A stretch of 8,183 nt of DNA, from contig CAMLJW010000228.1 in assembly GCA_946480485.1 (NCBI GenBank), positions 1-8,183 on the forward strand, in the 5' to 3' direction. Under the pieces are notes generated by a model. It worked only from the letters and a program-made list of their open reading frames with translations. It did no database searches and had not been told where the DNA came from. This DNA is from an uncultured Streptomyces sp. (GTDB lineage: Bacteria; Actinomycetota; Actinomycetes; Streptomycetales; Streptomycetaceae). Within the stretch, counting starts at the first letter, position 1, and every line of letters starts with the position of its first letter. Shown one piece after another: positions 1 to 7,024 of this stretch. A program made the position numbers and the translations under genes.

Positions 1-565
1 CACCGGATTTTTCGAAGAAATACCGAGCGATGACCTTTCCAGCGGATTCATCGATCCCGAACGTAGCGCTGGACAGCCCCTCCGGAGGATTTTTTTGCGC
101 GTCCTCGGCCAAGGTATCCCGAGCCTTCTCCAAATCTCCGGAGGCGAGCGTGCTCAACACCGGCTTCGCTCCGAGAGCCTTCGCCTCCCTTTCACCGGCG
201 TCGTCCAGAACCCGAACCATCAGCTTGCCGTCATCGTCGAGCCAGAGGGACCCCACATGACTCGGCACGCGCGTACGCAACTTGGCAGCGGCCTTCAACG
301 CCACGTCCTGATTCGCCATCCGCTGCCGCGCCTTTCGCGGAGACATGCCCTGCTCGACCAGATACGACAGCATCGCCGCACGGGCGCTCTCCCCATCGAT
401 TTTTGGCACCGCGAACGAATCTCGTGGCGCGGGAGACTTCGTAACACCCGCGACAGCGACACCTGTTGCCGCGACCGCGATCACCGCCACCCCCGCGGCG
501 AGCTTAACCCGCCGGAACCGCCTCTTCGCGTGAGTGATCCGGTGGACGGATCCGAACTTCGCCAT
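1..565 (-). CDS. Secreted S1-family serine protease, N-terminal part (cut by window edge)
   Basis: The frame is open from ATG at 565 to the left edge, giving 188 residues with no stop. A basic n-region (residues 10-21, rich in R/K) and a hydrophobic stretch (about 22-41) form a signal peptide, so the product is exported. Residues about 100-185 resemble the alpha-lytic protease/streptogrisin prodomain: a pattern of GSLWLDDDGKLMVRVLDDAG, then a helix with ALGAKPVLSTLASGDLEKAR, then ATFGIDESAGKVIARY. In this family the prodomain folds the chymotrypsin-like protease and is then cleaved off. The His-Asp-Ser catalytic domain would lie beyond the window, so activity cannot be judged. Start choice: GGAAGG (572-577) sits 6 nt before the ATG. 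It follows the SGNH esterase gene on the same strand after 136 bp, with a hairpin between them, so co-transcription is possible but not shown. Family call is good; exact substrate is unknown. Confidence 0.78.
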   Translation of the reverse strand, partial: MAKFGSVHRITHAKRRFRRVKLAAGVAVIAVAATGVAVAGVTKSPAPRDSFAVPKIDGESARAAMLSYLVEQGMSPRKARQRMANQDVALKAAAKLRTRVPSHVGSLWLDDDGKLMVRVLDDAGEREAKALGAKPVLSTLASGDLEKARDTLAEDAQKNPPEGLSSATFGIDESAGKVIARYFFEKSG

Positions 566-684
566 GTCCTACCTTCCGCTGGGCACCGTGCCCGATAAGA
601 GAGAACTCTGTCCCGGTGACCGAAGGTTGGGAAGAACCCACCATGCTGATCGCCGTGGAACTGCAACTACTCACGTCCTCCGTG

Positions 685-705
685 GTGAAGCCGGTGTTGC
701 TTCAC
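685..705 (-). terminator. Hairpin at the stop codon of the SGNH hydrolase gene
   Basis: A perfect 7-bp inverted repeat, GTGAAGC (685-691) and GCTTCAC (699-705), has a 7-nt loop. It overlaps the TGA stop of the SGNH hydrolase gene (702-704). No T-run follows it on the minus strand, so it is either a U-less attenuator/terminator of the kind common in high-GC actinobacteria or a chance stem. It would separate the esterase gene from the downstream protease gene. Confidence 0.4.
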
Positions 706-1646
706 TCCGGTAGACCGACGCCTCGGACGGCTGCGTCCAGTAGGACCGCATATGCCTCGTGACCTTCCTTGTTGGCATGGTAAAGATCACGGCCGGCACT
801 GGCATCGGTCACCCAGGCGTCCTCACGAGGGGTTGTACACACGCCATGCCCCGAGAACACCTTCTCAGCCTCGACGAAGCGGAACCCATTCGACTTGGCC
901 GTATCACGGATCGCCCGGTTGAGCTTTGAGGTCGCCTGGTTGATGGCCATTCGCTGGGGGCTTTTGAGGCCGAACAGGCCGCACTCCCCGGTCTCGAAGA
1001 TGCGCGGGTATTCCAGAACGTACACATCGGCGTTCGGCGCCTTGTCCTTGATCTTCTTGTACAACGCATCGAGCCTCTTCGGCATCTGACGTTCCGCGAA
1101 CACCCCGGCGGTGAAGGCAGAAGCGATACACGGGGCATCGTCGAACAGGTTGGTGATCAGGCACTGCGCAATGATCGGCGCGAATCCGACGTCGTTGCCG
1201 CCGATCGTCATCGTCACCATCGTGGTCTTTGCATTCAGTGCGCTGAGCTGCTTGGACTCGACATCGTTGGTTTTCGCACCGCTGCAGGCCACAAAATCGA
1301 AACGCCCCACCTTCTCCATCGAAAACTTCTTGACCCATTCCTGGGAATAGGCGTTGGCGCTGCGCTTGCACTCGGGATCCTTGGCGTCATAGTCACCGGC
1401 GCCCACACCGGAGGAGTACGAGTCGCCGAGCGCCACGTAGTTCACCTCCGCGGCCTGTGCCGAGTCGGCGCTGAACACGGCAAGCGATCCGGTGCCGACG
1501 ACAAGGACCGACGCGAGAGCGGCGCGGACCCACAACCGCAGACTGCCTCTTGCGCCAGAGCGGGGCCCCCTCGAACGTCGGTTCAGGTCACGGGACTTCG
1601 ACTTTCGTGAAGCGACCGACCTGTGACCTCGCGCACGTACTGACAT
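702..1646 (-). CDS. Secreted SGNH/GDSL-family esterase or lipase
   Basis: From the ATG at 1646 the product has 314 residues. A long arginine/lysine-rich n-region is followed by a hydrophobic segment (about 39-60) and a signal-peptidase site AQA|AE (63-65), so the mature enzyme is extracellular. SGNH blocks are in order: GDSYSSG (74-80, nucleophile S76), the oxyanion glycine in CSGAKTND (G123), GGND (149-152, N151), and a C-terminal DLYHANKEGHEAYA block (D287, H290). Six cysteines (93, 121, 162, 173, 222, 270) match the three-disulfide pattern of secreted actinobacterial SGNH lipases. It probably hydrolyses short- to medium-chain or lipid esters; the substrate is not readable from sequence. 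The start is uncertain: the frame also has TTG at 1703 and ATG at 1682, and none has a well-spaced ribosome site (GGGGAG lies only 2 nt before 1646). The first about 20 codons have weak G/C third-position bias, so the start could even lie further in. Confidence 0.88.
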   Translation of the reverse strand: MSVRARGHRSVASRKSKSRDLNRRSRGPRSGARGSLRLWVRAALASVLVVGTGSLAVFSADSAQAAEVNYVALGDSYSSGVGAGDYDAKDPECKRSANAYSQEWVKKFSMEKVGRFDFVACSGAKTNDVESKQLSALNAKTTMVTMTIGGNDVGFAPIIAQCLITNLFDDAPCIASAFTAGVFAERQMPKRLDALYKKIKDKAPNADVYVLEYPRIFETGECGLFGLKSPQRMAINQATSKLNRAIRDTAKSNGFRFVEAEKVFSGHGVCTTPREDAWVTDASAGRDLYHANKEGHEAYAVLLDAAVRGVGLPE

Positions 1647-1854
1647 GACTCCCCAACTGTCCCTTGCTGTGAAACCGACCATCCTCGGGACGGCGTAAGC
1701 CAACTCCCAAGGTCAGCCCCCAAAGTACGGAAAGTGGAGACCAGTCTTCCAGGGTCAAATGTCCCGAGTCTGCCCCGTGTTGAACCATGTGGTGAGCCGG
1801 CAGGTACTACAGACGGGGGCGTGTCTCACGACAGTGTGACTCGCTGTCACCCTT
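1647..1854. other. Intergenic region upstream of the SGNH hydrolase, left flank of the transposase relic
   Basis: No convincing gene is present. On the minus strand TTGACC (complement of 1753-1758) resembles a -35 element for the SGNH hydrolase, but no good -10 lies at 17-18 nt, so it is only a weak candidate. Nested dyads lie immediately before the transposase relic: AGGTACT (1802-1808) pairs with AGTACCT (1858-1864), and inside it GTGAC (1836-1840) pairs with GTCAC (1846-1850). They may belong to the left end of the insertion element or to an operator; I could not define a terminal inverted repeat or a target duplication. Confidence 0.4.
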
Positions 1855-2175
1855 GTGAGTACCTTGGGTGATGTGGAGCGGTGGGCGGAGTAATTGAAGG
1901 AATTCTTCGCCTCGTTCGCGAGCTTGTCCCTGCCAGGTTGAACCGCGCCGAACGCGTGGGCGTACGTGAAGGCCGTGAAGGCGCTGTGAGGCCGGTGGAA
2001 CGGAAGAACTCGTCGCAGCTCATTGCGTACATGGTGCGAGCGGGTTCCGTTAGGAATGCTTCCAGGCCGCCAAGAACGAGGGCGGCCCCGACCACTACCA
2101 GGTCCGCCAGTACCGGGCCTGGTATTTGGCACATCGCCCGGCCATGGGAGCCGCCGCCCAACTGACCGCCCTGAG
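1855..2175 (+). pseudogene. IS701-family transposase relic, internally deleted
   Basis: Two separate parts of an IS701-type DDE transposase are joined here. The N-terminal part starts at about GTG 1855 and reads STLGDVERWAE, then an in-frame TAA (1891-1893), then LKEFFASFAS, matching the usual opening of these proteins. After frame changes it continues as AWAYVKAVKAL (about 1956-1988) and PVERKNSSQLIAY (about 1990-2030), the conserved 'RKN.W.LAE' block. From 2054 a different frame gives ECFQAAKNE, DHYQVRQYRAWY and a degraded tail, which is the conserved C-terminal block that normally follows the third catalytic residue. The whole middle, including the first two catalytic aspartates, is absent: roughly 320 bp stand in for a gene of about 1.2 kb. 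An in-frame TAG (2051-2053) lies at the join. It cannot make an active transposase. Family assignment rests on motif memory, not on a search. Confidence 0.68.
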
Positions 2176-2421
2176 AGCCGCGTTCACAGGCCGCGCGTCG
2201 GTGGCGAGCAATTTGTTCGCTTCCTTCTCCGCCCCGGCCAGTGGCTCGTTGCGGGCGGCCTCGAAGCCGGTGATCACGACGACGGGGTCGACGGGGTCGA
2301 CGAGGTCGGAGTCCAGGCCGACGAAGCCGAGGTCGGCGATCGCGCCGATGCCGCCGAGGGCGACCCCGGCGCCTGCGAGAAGTTTCGAGGCCCAGGCTTC
2401 TCGTCGTCCGCTTTCGCCACT
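2172..2421 (-). pseudogene. Unidentified coding-like fragment
   Basis: The minus frame reading from about 2421 to 2172 has 43 consecutive codons (2373 to 2245) that all end in G or C, a far stronger coding signature than any other frame here. The peptide includes REAWASKLLAGAG, a glycine/alanine-rich hydrophobic run (VALGGIGAIADLGFVG), the acidic segment DSDLVDPVDPV and VVITGFEAARNEPL, then AEKEANKLLATDARPVN. I do not recognise a family. There is no convincing start: ATG is lacking upstream, and the nearest GTG (2420) is out of frame. Downstream the frame runs antisense through the transposase relic to a stop at 2095, so its natural end is lost. It is probably a fragment of a gene interrupted or truncated by the insertion element. 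The first codons (2421 to 2374) are less biased, so the homologous part may begin near 2400. Confidence 0.45.
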
Positions 2422-2423
2422 GC

Positions 2424-2442
2424 TAGCCTCTAGGAACCGGTT
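2424..2442 (+). promoter_or_regulatory. Candidate promoter -10 and LacI-type operator for the regulator/GH127 operon
   Basis: AACCGGTT (2435-2442) is a perfect 8-bp palindrome with a central CG, fitting the AAnCGnTT core recognised by many LacI-family proteins. It lies 86 bp before the regulator's ATG. TAGCCT (2424-2429) just upstream fits a loose actinobacterial -10 (TAnnnT), which would place the transcription start inside or beside the palindrome, the classic position for repression. No good -35 is visible. Autoregulation by the adjacent LacI protein is inference. Confidence 0.4.
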
Positions 2443-2528
2443 GCCATGGGCGTTTCCGCAGTTCCCGCGGCATTGGGTGGTCCGGGCGGCGGAAAAGGCG
2501 CTTGGGCACGGAACAAGACGGGGCGGGG

Positions 2529-3608
2529 ATGACGAGGAAGAGTAATGGCGACATCGGGAGCCGTCGCACGATCCGGGACGTGGCGGCCCGCGCAGGAGTG
2601 TCCGCCTCGACGGTGTCGCGCGTGCTCGGCGGCGAGTACCCGGCGAGCGAGGCGACGCGTACTCGGGTGATGCGGGCCGTCCGCGAACTCGACTACGTCG
2701 CAGACGCCCGCGCCAAGGCGATCGCGGGTGTCGGTACGCCGACCCTCGCCTTTGTTCTGGACGACATCACCGGGCCGTCGTTCGCGCACATGGCCCACGG
2801 CGTGGAGCGCGAGGCGACTCGGCTCGGTCATCTGTGCCTGGTGTGCAGCACGGACGGCGACACCGAGCACCAGCTGGAGTTCATCGAGATGATGCGCGCG
2901 CAGCGTGCCGCCGCCGTGATCCTGGTCGGCGGCGCGGCGGACACCGCCGAGTACCGCGCGAGCATGGCCCGCATCGCCGACTCCCTGGCATCGGTGGGCT
3001 CACGACTGGTGCTGTGCGGGCGGCCGCCGCTGGACCCCGGCACACCGGTGACGGTCATCGAGTACGACAACGAGAGCGGCGCGTACGCCCTGTGCGCGCA
3101 CCTCCTCGCCCGGGGACACCGGCGCATCCTCTTCCTCGGGGGCAGGCCGGAGAACACCACGGCCCAGGGCCGCGAGCGGGGCTACCTGGATGCCCACCGG
3201 GCACACGGGATCGACCCGGACCCGGGGCTGCGCATGTCCGCCGACTTCACCCGCGCATCGGGGCATCGTCTGATGGGCCAGGCCCTGTCGCGGGGACTGG
3301 AGTTCACAGCGGTGATGGCCTCCACGGACATGGTCGCGGCGGGGGCGTTGACCGCGCTCCACGAGGCGGGTCTGAGCGTGCCGGGCGACGTCTCCCTGGT
3401 CGGCTACGACGACATCCCCTTCGCCCGCGACCTGCACCCGGCCCTGACGACGGTCCACGTCCCGTACGAGGAGCTGGGCCGCCTCGCCGTCCGTACGGCC
3501 CTCAGCAGGACCTCGGACTCCCCCGAGGAACACCTGCTGCTGGGCACGCACGTGGTGGTGCGGGACTCGGTGGCGGCGATACAAGATCACTCTGGAGGAC
3601 TTACATGA
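2529..3608 (+). CDS. LacI-family transcriptional regulator
   Basis: The 359-residue product has an N-terminal helix-turn-helix (residues 14-33, TIRDVAARAGVSASTVSRVL), a hinge region (56-66), and a periplasmic-binding-protein-like sensor domain. Sensor landmarks are LAFVLDD near residue 73, the GRERGY turn, AVMASTDMVAAGALTALHEAG, and VPGDVSLVGYDDIPFARDLHPALTTVHVP near the C-terminus. It would bind an operator as a dimer and release it on binding a sugar, probably one linked to arabinofuranoside breakdown because the next gene encodes GH127. The usual minor-groove leucine of the hinge helix appears as Ile65, and the usual Asn three residues after the hinge tyrosine (Y56) is Asp59. Start: ATG 2529 is preceded closely by GGGGCGGGG; TTG at 2502 would add 9 residues. 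The stop TGA overlaps the GH127 start as ATGA, so translation is coupled. Ligand is not determined. Confidence 0.93.
   Translation: MTRKSNGDIGSRRTIRDVAARAGVSASTVSRVLGGEYPASEATRTRVMRAVRELDYVADARAKAIAGVGTPTLAFVLDDITGPSFAHMAHGVEREATRLGHLCLVCSTDGDTEHQLEFIEMMRAQRAAAVILVGGAADTAEYRASMARIADSLASVGSRLVLCGRPPLDPGTPVTVIEYDNESGAYALCAHLLARGHRRILFLGGRPENTTAQGRERGYLDAHRAHGIDPDPGLRMSADFTRASGHRLMGQALSRGLEFTAVMASTDMVAAGALTALHEAGLSVPGDVSLVGYDDIPFARDLHPALTTVHVPYEELGRLAVRTALSRTSDSPEEHLLLGTHVVVRDSVAAIQDHSGGLT
3594..3598 (+). promoter_or_regulatory. Ribosome binding site that fixes the GH127 start
   Basis: GGAGG lies inside the last codons of the regulator gene, 6 nt before the ATG at 3605. It decides the start of the GH127 gene: the same frame is open upstream to 2834, but that upstream part is a shadow of the regulator. 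Confidence 0.85.
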
Positions 3609-5521
3609 CGACGACGAACACCGACCCGACCGGTGGGAGTGGGACTGGTGGGACCGGGCCGGTGGGTCCCATCCGGCTCACCGATGGTTCGCACACGGCG
3701 CTGCGCCCGGCGGCGGACGCCCGGATCACCGGCGGTTTCTGGGCGGCCAGGCGGCGCACCAACGCCGAGGTGAGCATCCCGCAGGGCCCGTCGAAGCTGG
3801 AGGAGGCCGGAAACCTGGCCAACCTGCGTGCGGCCGCCGACGGCGAGGGCGGCTTCACCGGTGATTTCCAGTTCCAGGACTCGGATGTGTACAAGTGGCT
3901 GGAGGCGGCGTCCTGGCAGCTGGCGGACACCCCGCAGAACACCGGACTGGCCACGCACCTGGAGAAGTTGACGTCTTTGCTGGCGGCTGCCCAGGACGCG
4001 GACGGCTATCTGCAGACGTTCTACCAGGTCGCCCACCCGGAACTGCGCTGGCAGGAACTGGGCTGGGGCCACGAGCTGTACTGCGCGGGCCATCTCATCC
4101 AGGCGGCGGTGGCCCACCACCGGGCGACCGGTCGGCGTGAGCTCCTCGCCGTGGCCGAGCGGTTCGCGGCCCACATCGACGCGACCTTCGGCCCGGACAG
4201 GGCGATCGACGGTGTGTGCGGGCATCCCGAGATCGAGACGGCGCTGGTGGAGCTGTACCGGGAGACCGGGGAGCGCCGCTGGCTGGACCTCGCCGCCTAC
4301 TTCGTCGACCGGCGCGGTTACGGCGTGCTGAGCGCGGGCGTCGACCGCGGCCACGACCGTGACCCGGGCCCGGCCTACTGGCAGGACCACAGGCCGGTGC
4401 GCGAGGCGGACACGGTCGCGGGACATGCCGTACGGCAGCTGTATCTGCTGGCGGGCGCCACCGACCTGGCGACGGAGACCGGTGAGCCGAAGCTGCGCGC
4501 CGCGCTGGAGCGCATGTGGGACGCCATGGTGGCGACGAAGACGTATCCGACGGGCGGGCTCGGCTCACGTCACGAGGGCGAGGCCTTCGGAGACCCGTTC
4601 GAGCTGCCGCCGGACCGCGCGTACGCCGAGACGTGCGCGGCGATCGCGTCCGTGCAGTGGTCGTGGCGGATGGCCCTGCTGACGGGTGAGGCGAAGTACT
4701 CCGACCTCGTCGAGCGCACGCTCTTCAACGGCTTCCTGTCCGGCGTGGGCCTCGACGGTGACAGCTGGCTCTACGTCAACCCGCTCCAGGTCCGCGAGGA
4801 GTACGCCGACAGGGGTGGCGACCAGACGGCCCGCCGCACCCCCTGGTTCCGCTGCGCGTGCTGCCCGCCGAACGTGATGCGGCTGCTCGCCTCGCTCCCG
4901 CACTATGTGGCCACCGGTGACGCGGGGGGTCTGCAGCTGCACCAGTACGCGACGGGCGTGTACGCCGCCGGTGAGGGCGTCGTCCGCGTGGAGACCGAGT
5001 ATCCGTGGGACGGCCGGATCACCGTCACCGTCGAGGAGGCCCCGGCGGACCGCGACTGGTCGCTTTCGGTGCGTGTCCCCTCCTGGTGCACGGAGTTCAC
5101 GGCCACGGCCTCTGACGGGAGCGCCCCCACCGAGGCGGGCCCGGGCTGGCTGCGCGTGCGCCGCCGTTGGTCCCCGGGCGACACCCTGACGCTCCACCTC
5201 GGTCTGACGGCCCGGCTGACCCGTCCCGATCCGCGCGTCGACGCGGTCCGCGGCTGCGTGGCCGTCGAGCGGGGCCCCCTGGTGCACTGCCTGGAGGGCG
5301 TCGACCAGCGGCCGGGCGTCCGTCTCGACGACGTCACGCTGCCGTACGGCTCGGACCTGGCGGTCGTCCAGGAGCCGGGTCTGCTCGGCGGGGTCGCCGT
5401 CGTCACGGCCGAGGGGCACCGCCGGAGCGACGGAAGCGGCGTACGGCTGACAGCGGTGCCGTACTACGCCTGGGCGAACCGGGAGGAAGGGGCGATGCGG
5501 GTCTGGATTCCGGAAGCGTGA
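3605..5521 (+). CDS. GH127 beta-L-arabinofuranosidase (DUF1680 family)
   Basis: The 638-residue product matches GH127 in length (Bifidobacterium HypBA1 has about 658). Known family chemistry is release of beta-linked L-arabinofuranose by a retaining mechanism with a zinc-bound cysteine nucleophile. The required residues are present at the right spacing: the acid/base glutamate in HEGEAF (E326), then exactly 16 residues on the zinc ligands Glu342 and Cys344 in YAETCA, and Cys419-Cys420 in CACCPPN, corresponding to HypBA1 E322, E338, C340, C417 and C418. The first about 430 residues are the helical barrel; the rest is beta-sandwich (EYPWDGRITVTVEEAP, then SLSVRVPSWC). No signal peptide: the N-terminus is a Gly/Thr/Pro-rich linker (residues 8-24), so it acts in the cytoplasm on imported oligosaccharides. 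It is coupled to the LacI gene (ATGA overlap, GGAGG). Other GH127 activities (RG-II sugars) are possible. The 3' end overlaps the convergent esterase gene. Confidence 0.94.
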   Translation: MTTTNTDPTGGSGTGGTGPVGPIRLTDGSHTALRPAADARITGGFWAARRRTNAEVSIPQGPSKLEEAGNLANLRAAADGEGGFTGDFQFQDSDVYKWLEAASWQLADTPQNTGLATHLEKLTSLLAAAQDADGYLQTFYQVAHPELRWQELGWGHELYCAGHLIQAAVAHHRATGRRELLAVAERFAAHIDATFGPDRAIDGVCGHPEIETALVELYRETGERRWLDLAAYFVDRRGYGVLSAGVDRGHDRDPGPAYWQDHRPVREADTVAGHAVRQLYLLAGATDLATETGEPKLRAALERMWDAMVATKTYPTGGLGSRHEGEAFGDPFELPPDRAYAETCAAIASVQWSWRMALLTGEAKYSDLVERTLFNGFLSGVGLDGDSWLYVNPLQVREEYADRGGDQTARRTPWFRCACCPPNVMRLLASLPHYVATGDAGGLQLHQYATGVYAAGEGVVRVETEYPWDGRITVTVEEAPADRDWSLSVRVPSWCTEFTATASDGSAPTEAGPGWLRVRRRWSPGDTLTLHLGLTARLTRPDPRVDAVRGCVAVERGPLVHCLEGVDQRPGVRLDDVTLPYGSDLAVVQEPGLLGGVAVVTAEGHRRSDGSGVRLTAVPYYAWANREEGAMRVWIPEA

Positions 5522-6986
5522 CGGGCTCGGCGGCCCACAGGGCGAGTTCCCTGTCACGCGGCCCACACGCCACCGGTGGCCCGTCCGTGCCGAAGACACG
5601 CACCGGGTGCGAGGCATCCCAGGCGGGCCAGCCCGGGTCGCCCTCGACGGCGAACCGCACCCATGCCGAGTGCATGGCGTCGGCCAGTTCCCGTGGCGCG
5701 CCCTCTCCCGCGAGTCTGGCCGACTCGGGGAGGTCGCCGGTGTCGAAGACGAAGCCGAGTTCCAGGCCGTGGCAGGAGCCGAGGTCCGGACGGTTCGAGG
5801 GCCAGGCGAACTCGTACAGGTAGGACGAGGCGGCGCGGGCGTCGGCCAGCCGGTGCAGCGGGATGCGCAGCAGGTGGTCGGTGACCACCTGGCCGACGAT
5901 CTCCGCGGTGGAGGCGTCCGGGCGCAGGGCGCGGTAGCCGCGCGGGATATCGGGGCCGCAGTGGCAGCGGGCCATCGCGCCGGCCACGGCGACGGGGCCG
6001 AGCCGGTCGAGGCGCTCGAGGAGACCGCCGGGCACCAGCCACAGTCGGTACTCCTCGCTGGTCCAGCCCATGAGCAGGTCGACGCCGGGCGCCGCACCGC
6101 CCTCGATCAGGGCCTCCAGGGGGTCGCGCGGGACCAGGTCGCCGTCGACGACGATGCCGAAGGCGGGTCCGCCGAGGACCGGGCTGCTGAGCTTGCCCAC
6201 CTCGGCCTGTGTGCGCAGCAGCAGGTCACGGTCGACGCCCGCGAACGCCTCCGCCGTCGCGGGGATCTTCAGTCGGGTGGCCATCCGGCGCACCATCCGC
6301 CGTACCTTGTCGCGGTCGAGGGCCTCGGGTGGCCCGCTCTGCAGGACGGCCCGGTGGAACAAACCCGCGGCCCGCGGGGAGGCCAGCAGCGCGCCGATGC
6401 TGATGGCGCCGGCCGACTGGCCGAAGACGGTCACGCGGTCGGAGTCGCCGCCGAAGGCGGTGATCGAGTCGCGTACCCACTCCAGCGCGGCGAGCTGGTC
6501 GCGCAGCCCCGGGTTGGCGGGCGCGTCCGGGAACAGGCCGTAACCCTCCACACCCAGGCGGTAGTTGAAGGAGACCATGACGACGCCGTCGCGTGCGAAG
6601 GGCCGTCCGTCGTACACGGGCACGGCCGACGAGCCACGGGTCAGCGCCCCGCCGTGCACCCACACCATGACCGGAAGCCGGGCCCCAGGACCCGGCTCCG
6701 GCGTCCACACGTTGAGGTTGAGGCAGTCGTCACCCGGTACGACCGGGTCGGACAGGAGCCGGGCGAACGCCTCCGAGTACGGCGGCTTGGGCGGGGTCGG
6801 CCCGAAGCCGCCCGCGTCACGCACGCCGTCCCAGGGGTCGGGCGGCACGGGCGGCCGGAACCGGTGGGTGCCGAGGGGCGGTGCCGCGTAGGGGATGCCG
6901 CGGAAGACGGCGATCCCGTACTCGTACCTGCCTCTCACGGCCCCGTACGGCGTGCTGACCACGGGTCCTGTCCGCTCTGCCGTCAT
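5403..6986 (-). CDS. Type-B carboxylesterase (para-nitrobenzyl esterase-like)
   Basis: The 527-residue product is an alpha/beta hydrolase of the carboxylesterase type-B family. The N-terminus shows the typical FRGIPYAAPPLGTHRFRPP block (28-46), EDCLNLNVW-like DDCLNLNVWTP (86-96), the oxyanion-hole motif HGGAL (111-115), and the nucleophile elbow FGQSAGA (S191). Glu312 in GWTSEEY and His406 in SCHGLEL complete the triad. There is no signal peptide, so it should act in the cytoplasm. Substrate cannot be read; next to GH127, an acetyl or feruloyl ester on arabinose is an attractive but unproven guess. Family homology seems to stop near 5500 (ALWAAEPVT); the last about 35 residues are Ser/Pro/Arg-rich, run antisense to the end of the GH127 gene, and are probably read-through rather than family sequence. 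A 16-bp inverted repeat lies 22 bp before its ATG. No strong ribosome site; GGGTGGGCGG directly precedes the ATG. Confidence 0.92.
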   Translation of the reverse strand: MTAERTGPVVSTPYGAVRGRYEYGIAVFRGIPYAAPPLGTHRFRPPVPPDPWDGVRDAGGFGPTPPKPPYSEAFARLLSDPVVPGDDCLNLNVWTPEPGPGARLPVMVWVHGGALTRGSSAVPVYDGRPFARDGVVMVSFNYRLGVEGYGLFPDAPANPGLRDQLAALEWVRDSITAFGGDSDRVTVFGQSAGAISIGALLASPRAAGLFHRAVLQSGPPEALDRDKVRRMVRRMATRLKIPATAEAFAGVDRDLLLRTQAEVGKLSSPVLGGPAFGIVVDGDLVPRDPLEALIEGGAAPGVDLLMGWTSEEYRLWLVPGGLLERLDRLGPVAVAGAMARCHCGPDIPRGYRALRPDASTAEIVGQVVTDHLLRIPLHRLADARAASSYLYEFAWPSNRPDLGSCHGLELGFVFDTGDLPESARLAGEGAPRELADAMHSAWVRFAVEGDPGWPAWDASHPVRVFGTDGPPVACGPRDRELALWAAEPVTLPESRPASPLPPGSPRRSTAPLSAVRRFRRSGGAPRP

Positions 6987-7008
6987 CCGCCCACCCGTCC
7001 TCGCGCTC

Positions 7009-7024
7009 GTGAACCGTCGTTCAC
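7009..7024 (-). promoter_or_regulatory. Candidate operator upstream of the carboxylesterase gene
   Basis: GTGAAC (7009-7014) and GTTCAC (7019-7024) are perfect inverted arms around CGTC, 22 bp before the esterase ATG (6986). The left arm with its spacer reads GAACCG, also found in the palindrome before the LacI gene (2434-2439), so the same regulator might control both. The repeat is in the 84-bp gap between the permease relic and the esterase gene, which holds no other gene. No clear -10/-35 pair was found. Confidence 0.42.

Noticed and set aside
504..674. Small minus-strand ORF beginning GTG 674 with GGAGG upstream
   Set aside because: The ribosome site is only 2 nt from the GTG, the 56-residue peptide is low in coding bias and it overlaps the protease start in another frame.
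1741..1800. Full sigma-70-type promoter for the SGNH hydrolase
   Set aside because: TTGACC is present on the minus strand, but no acceptable -10 lies at 16-19 nt, so it was not annotated as a promoter.
2281..2307. Three 9-bp tandem units (GACGGGGTC, GACGGGGTC, GACGAGGTC)
   Set aside because: They simply encode the repeated Val-Asp-Pro of the minus-strand fragment and are too short to treat as a separate element.
2834..3604. Long upstream extension of the GH127 frame
   Set aside because: This part is out of frame with, and fully inside, the LacI gene and has the Arg/Gly/Pro-rich look of a high-GC shadow; GGAGG and ATG at 3605 plus family homology fix the real start.
4565..6097. A 510-codon minus-strand open frame
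   Set aside because: It runs antisense to GH127 and then in the wrong frame through the esterase gene; composition is shadow-like and no motif is seen.
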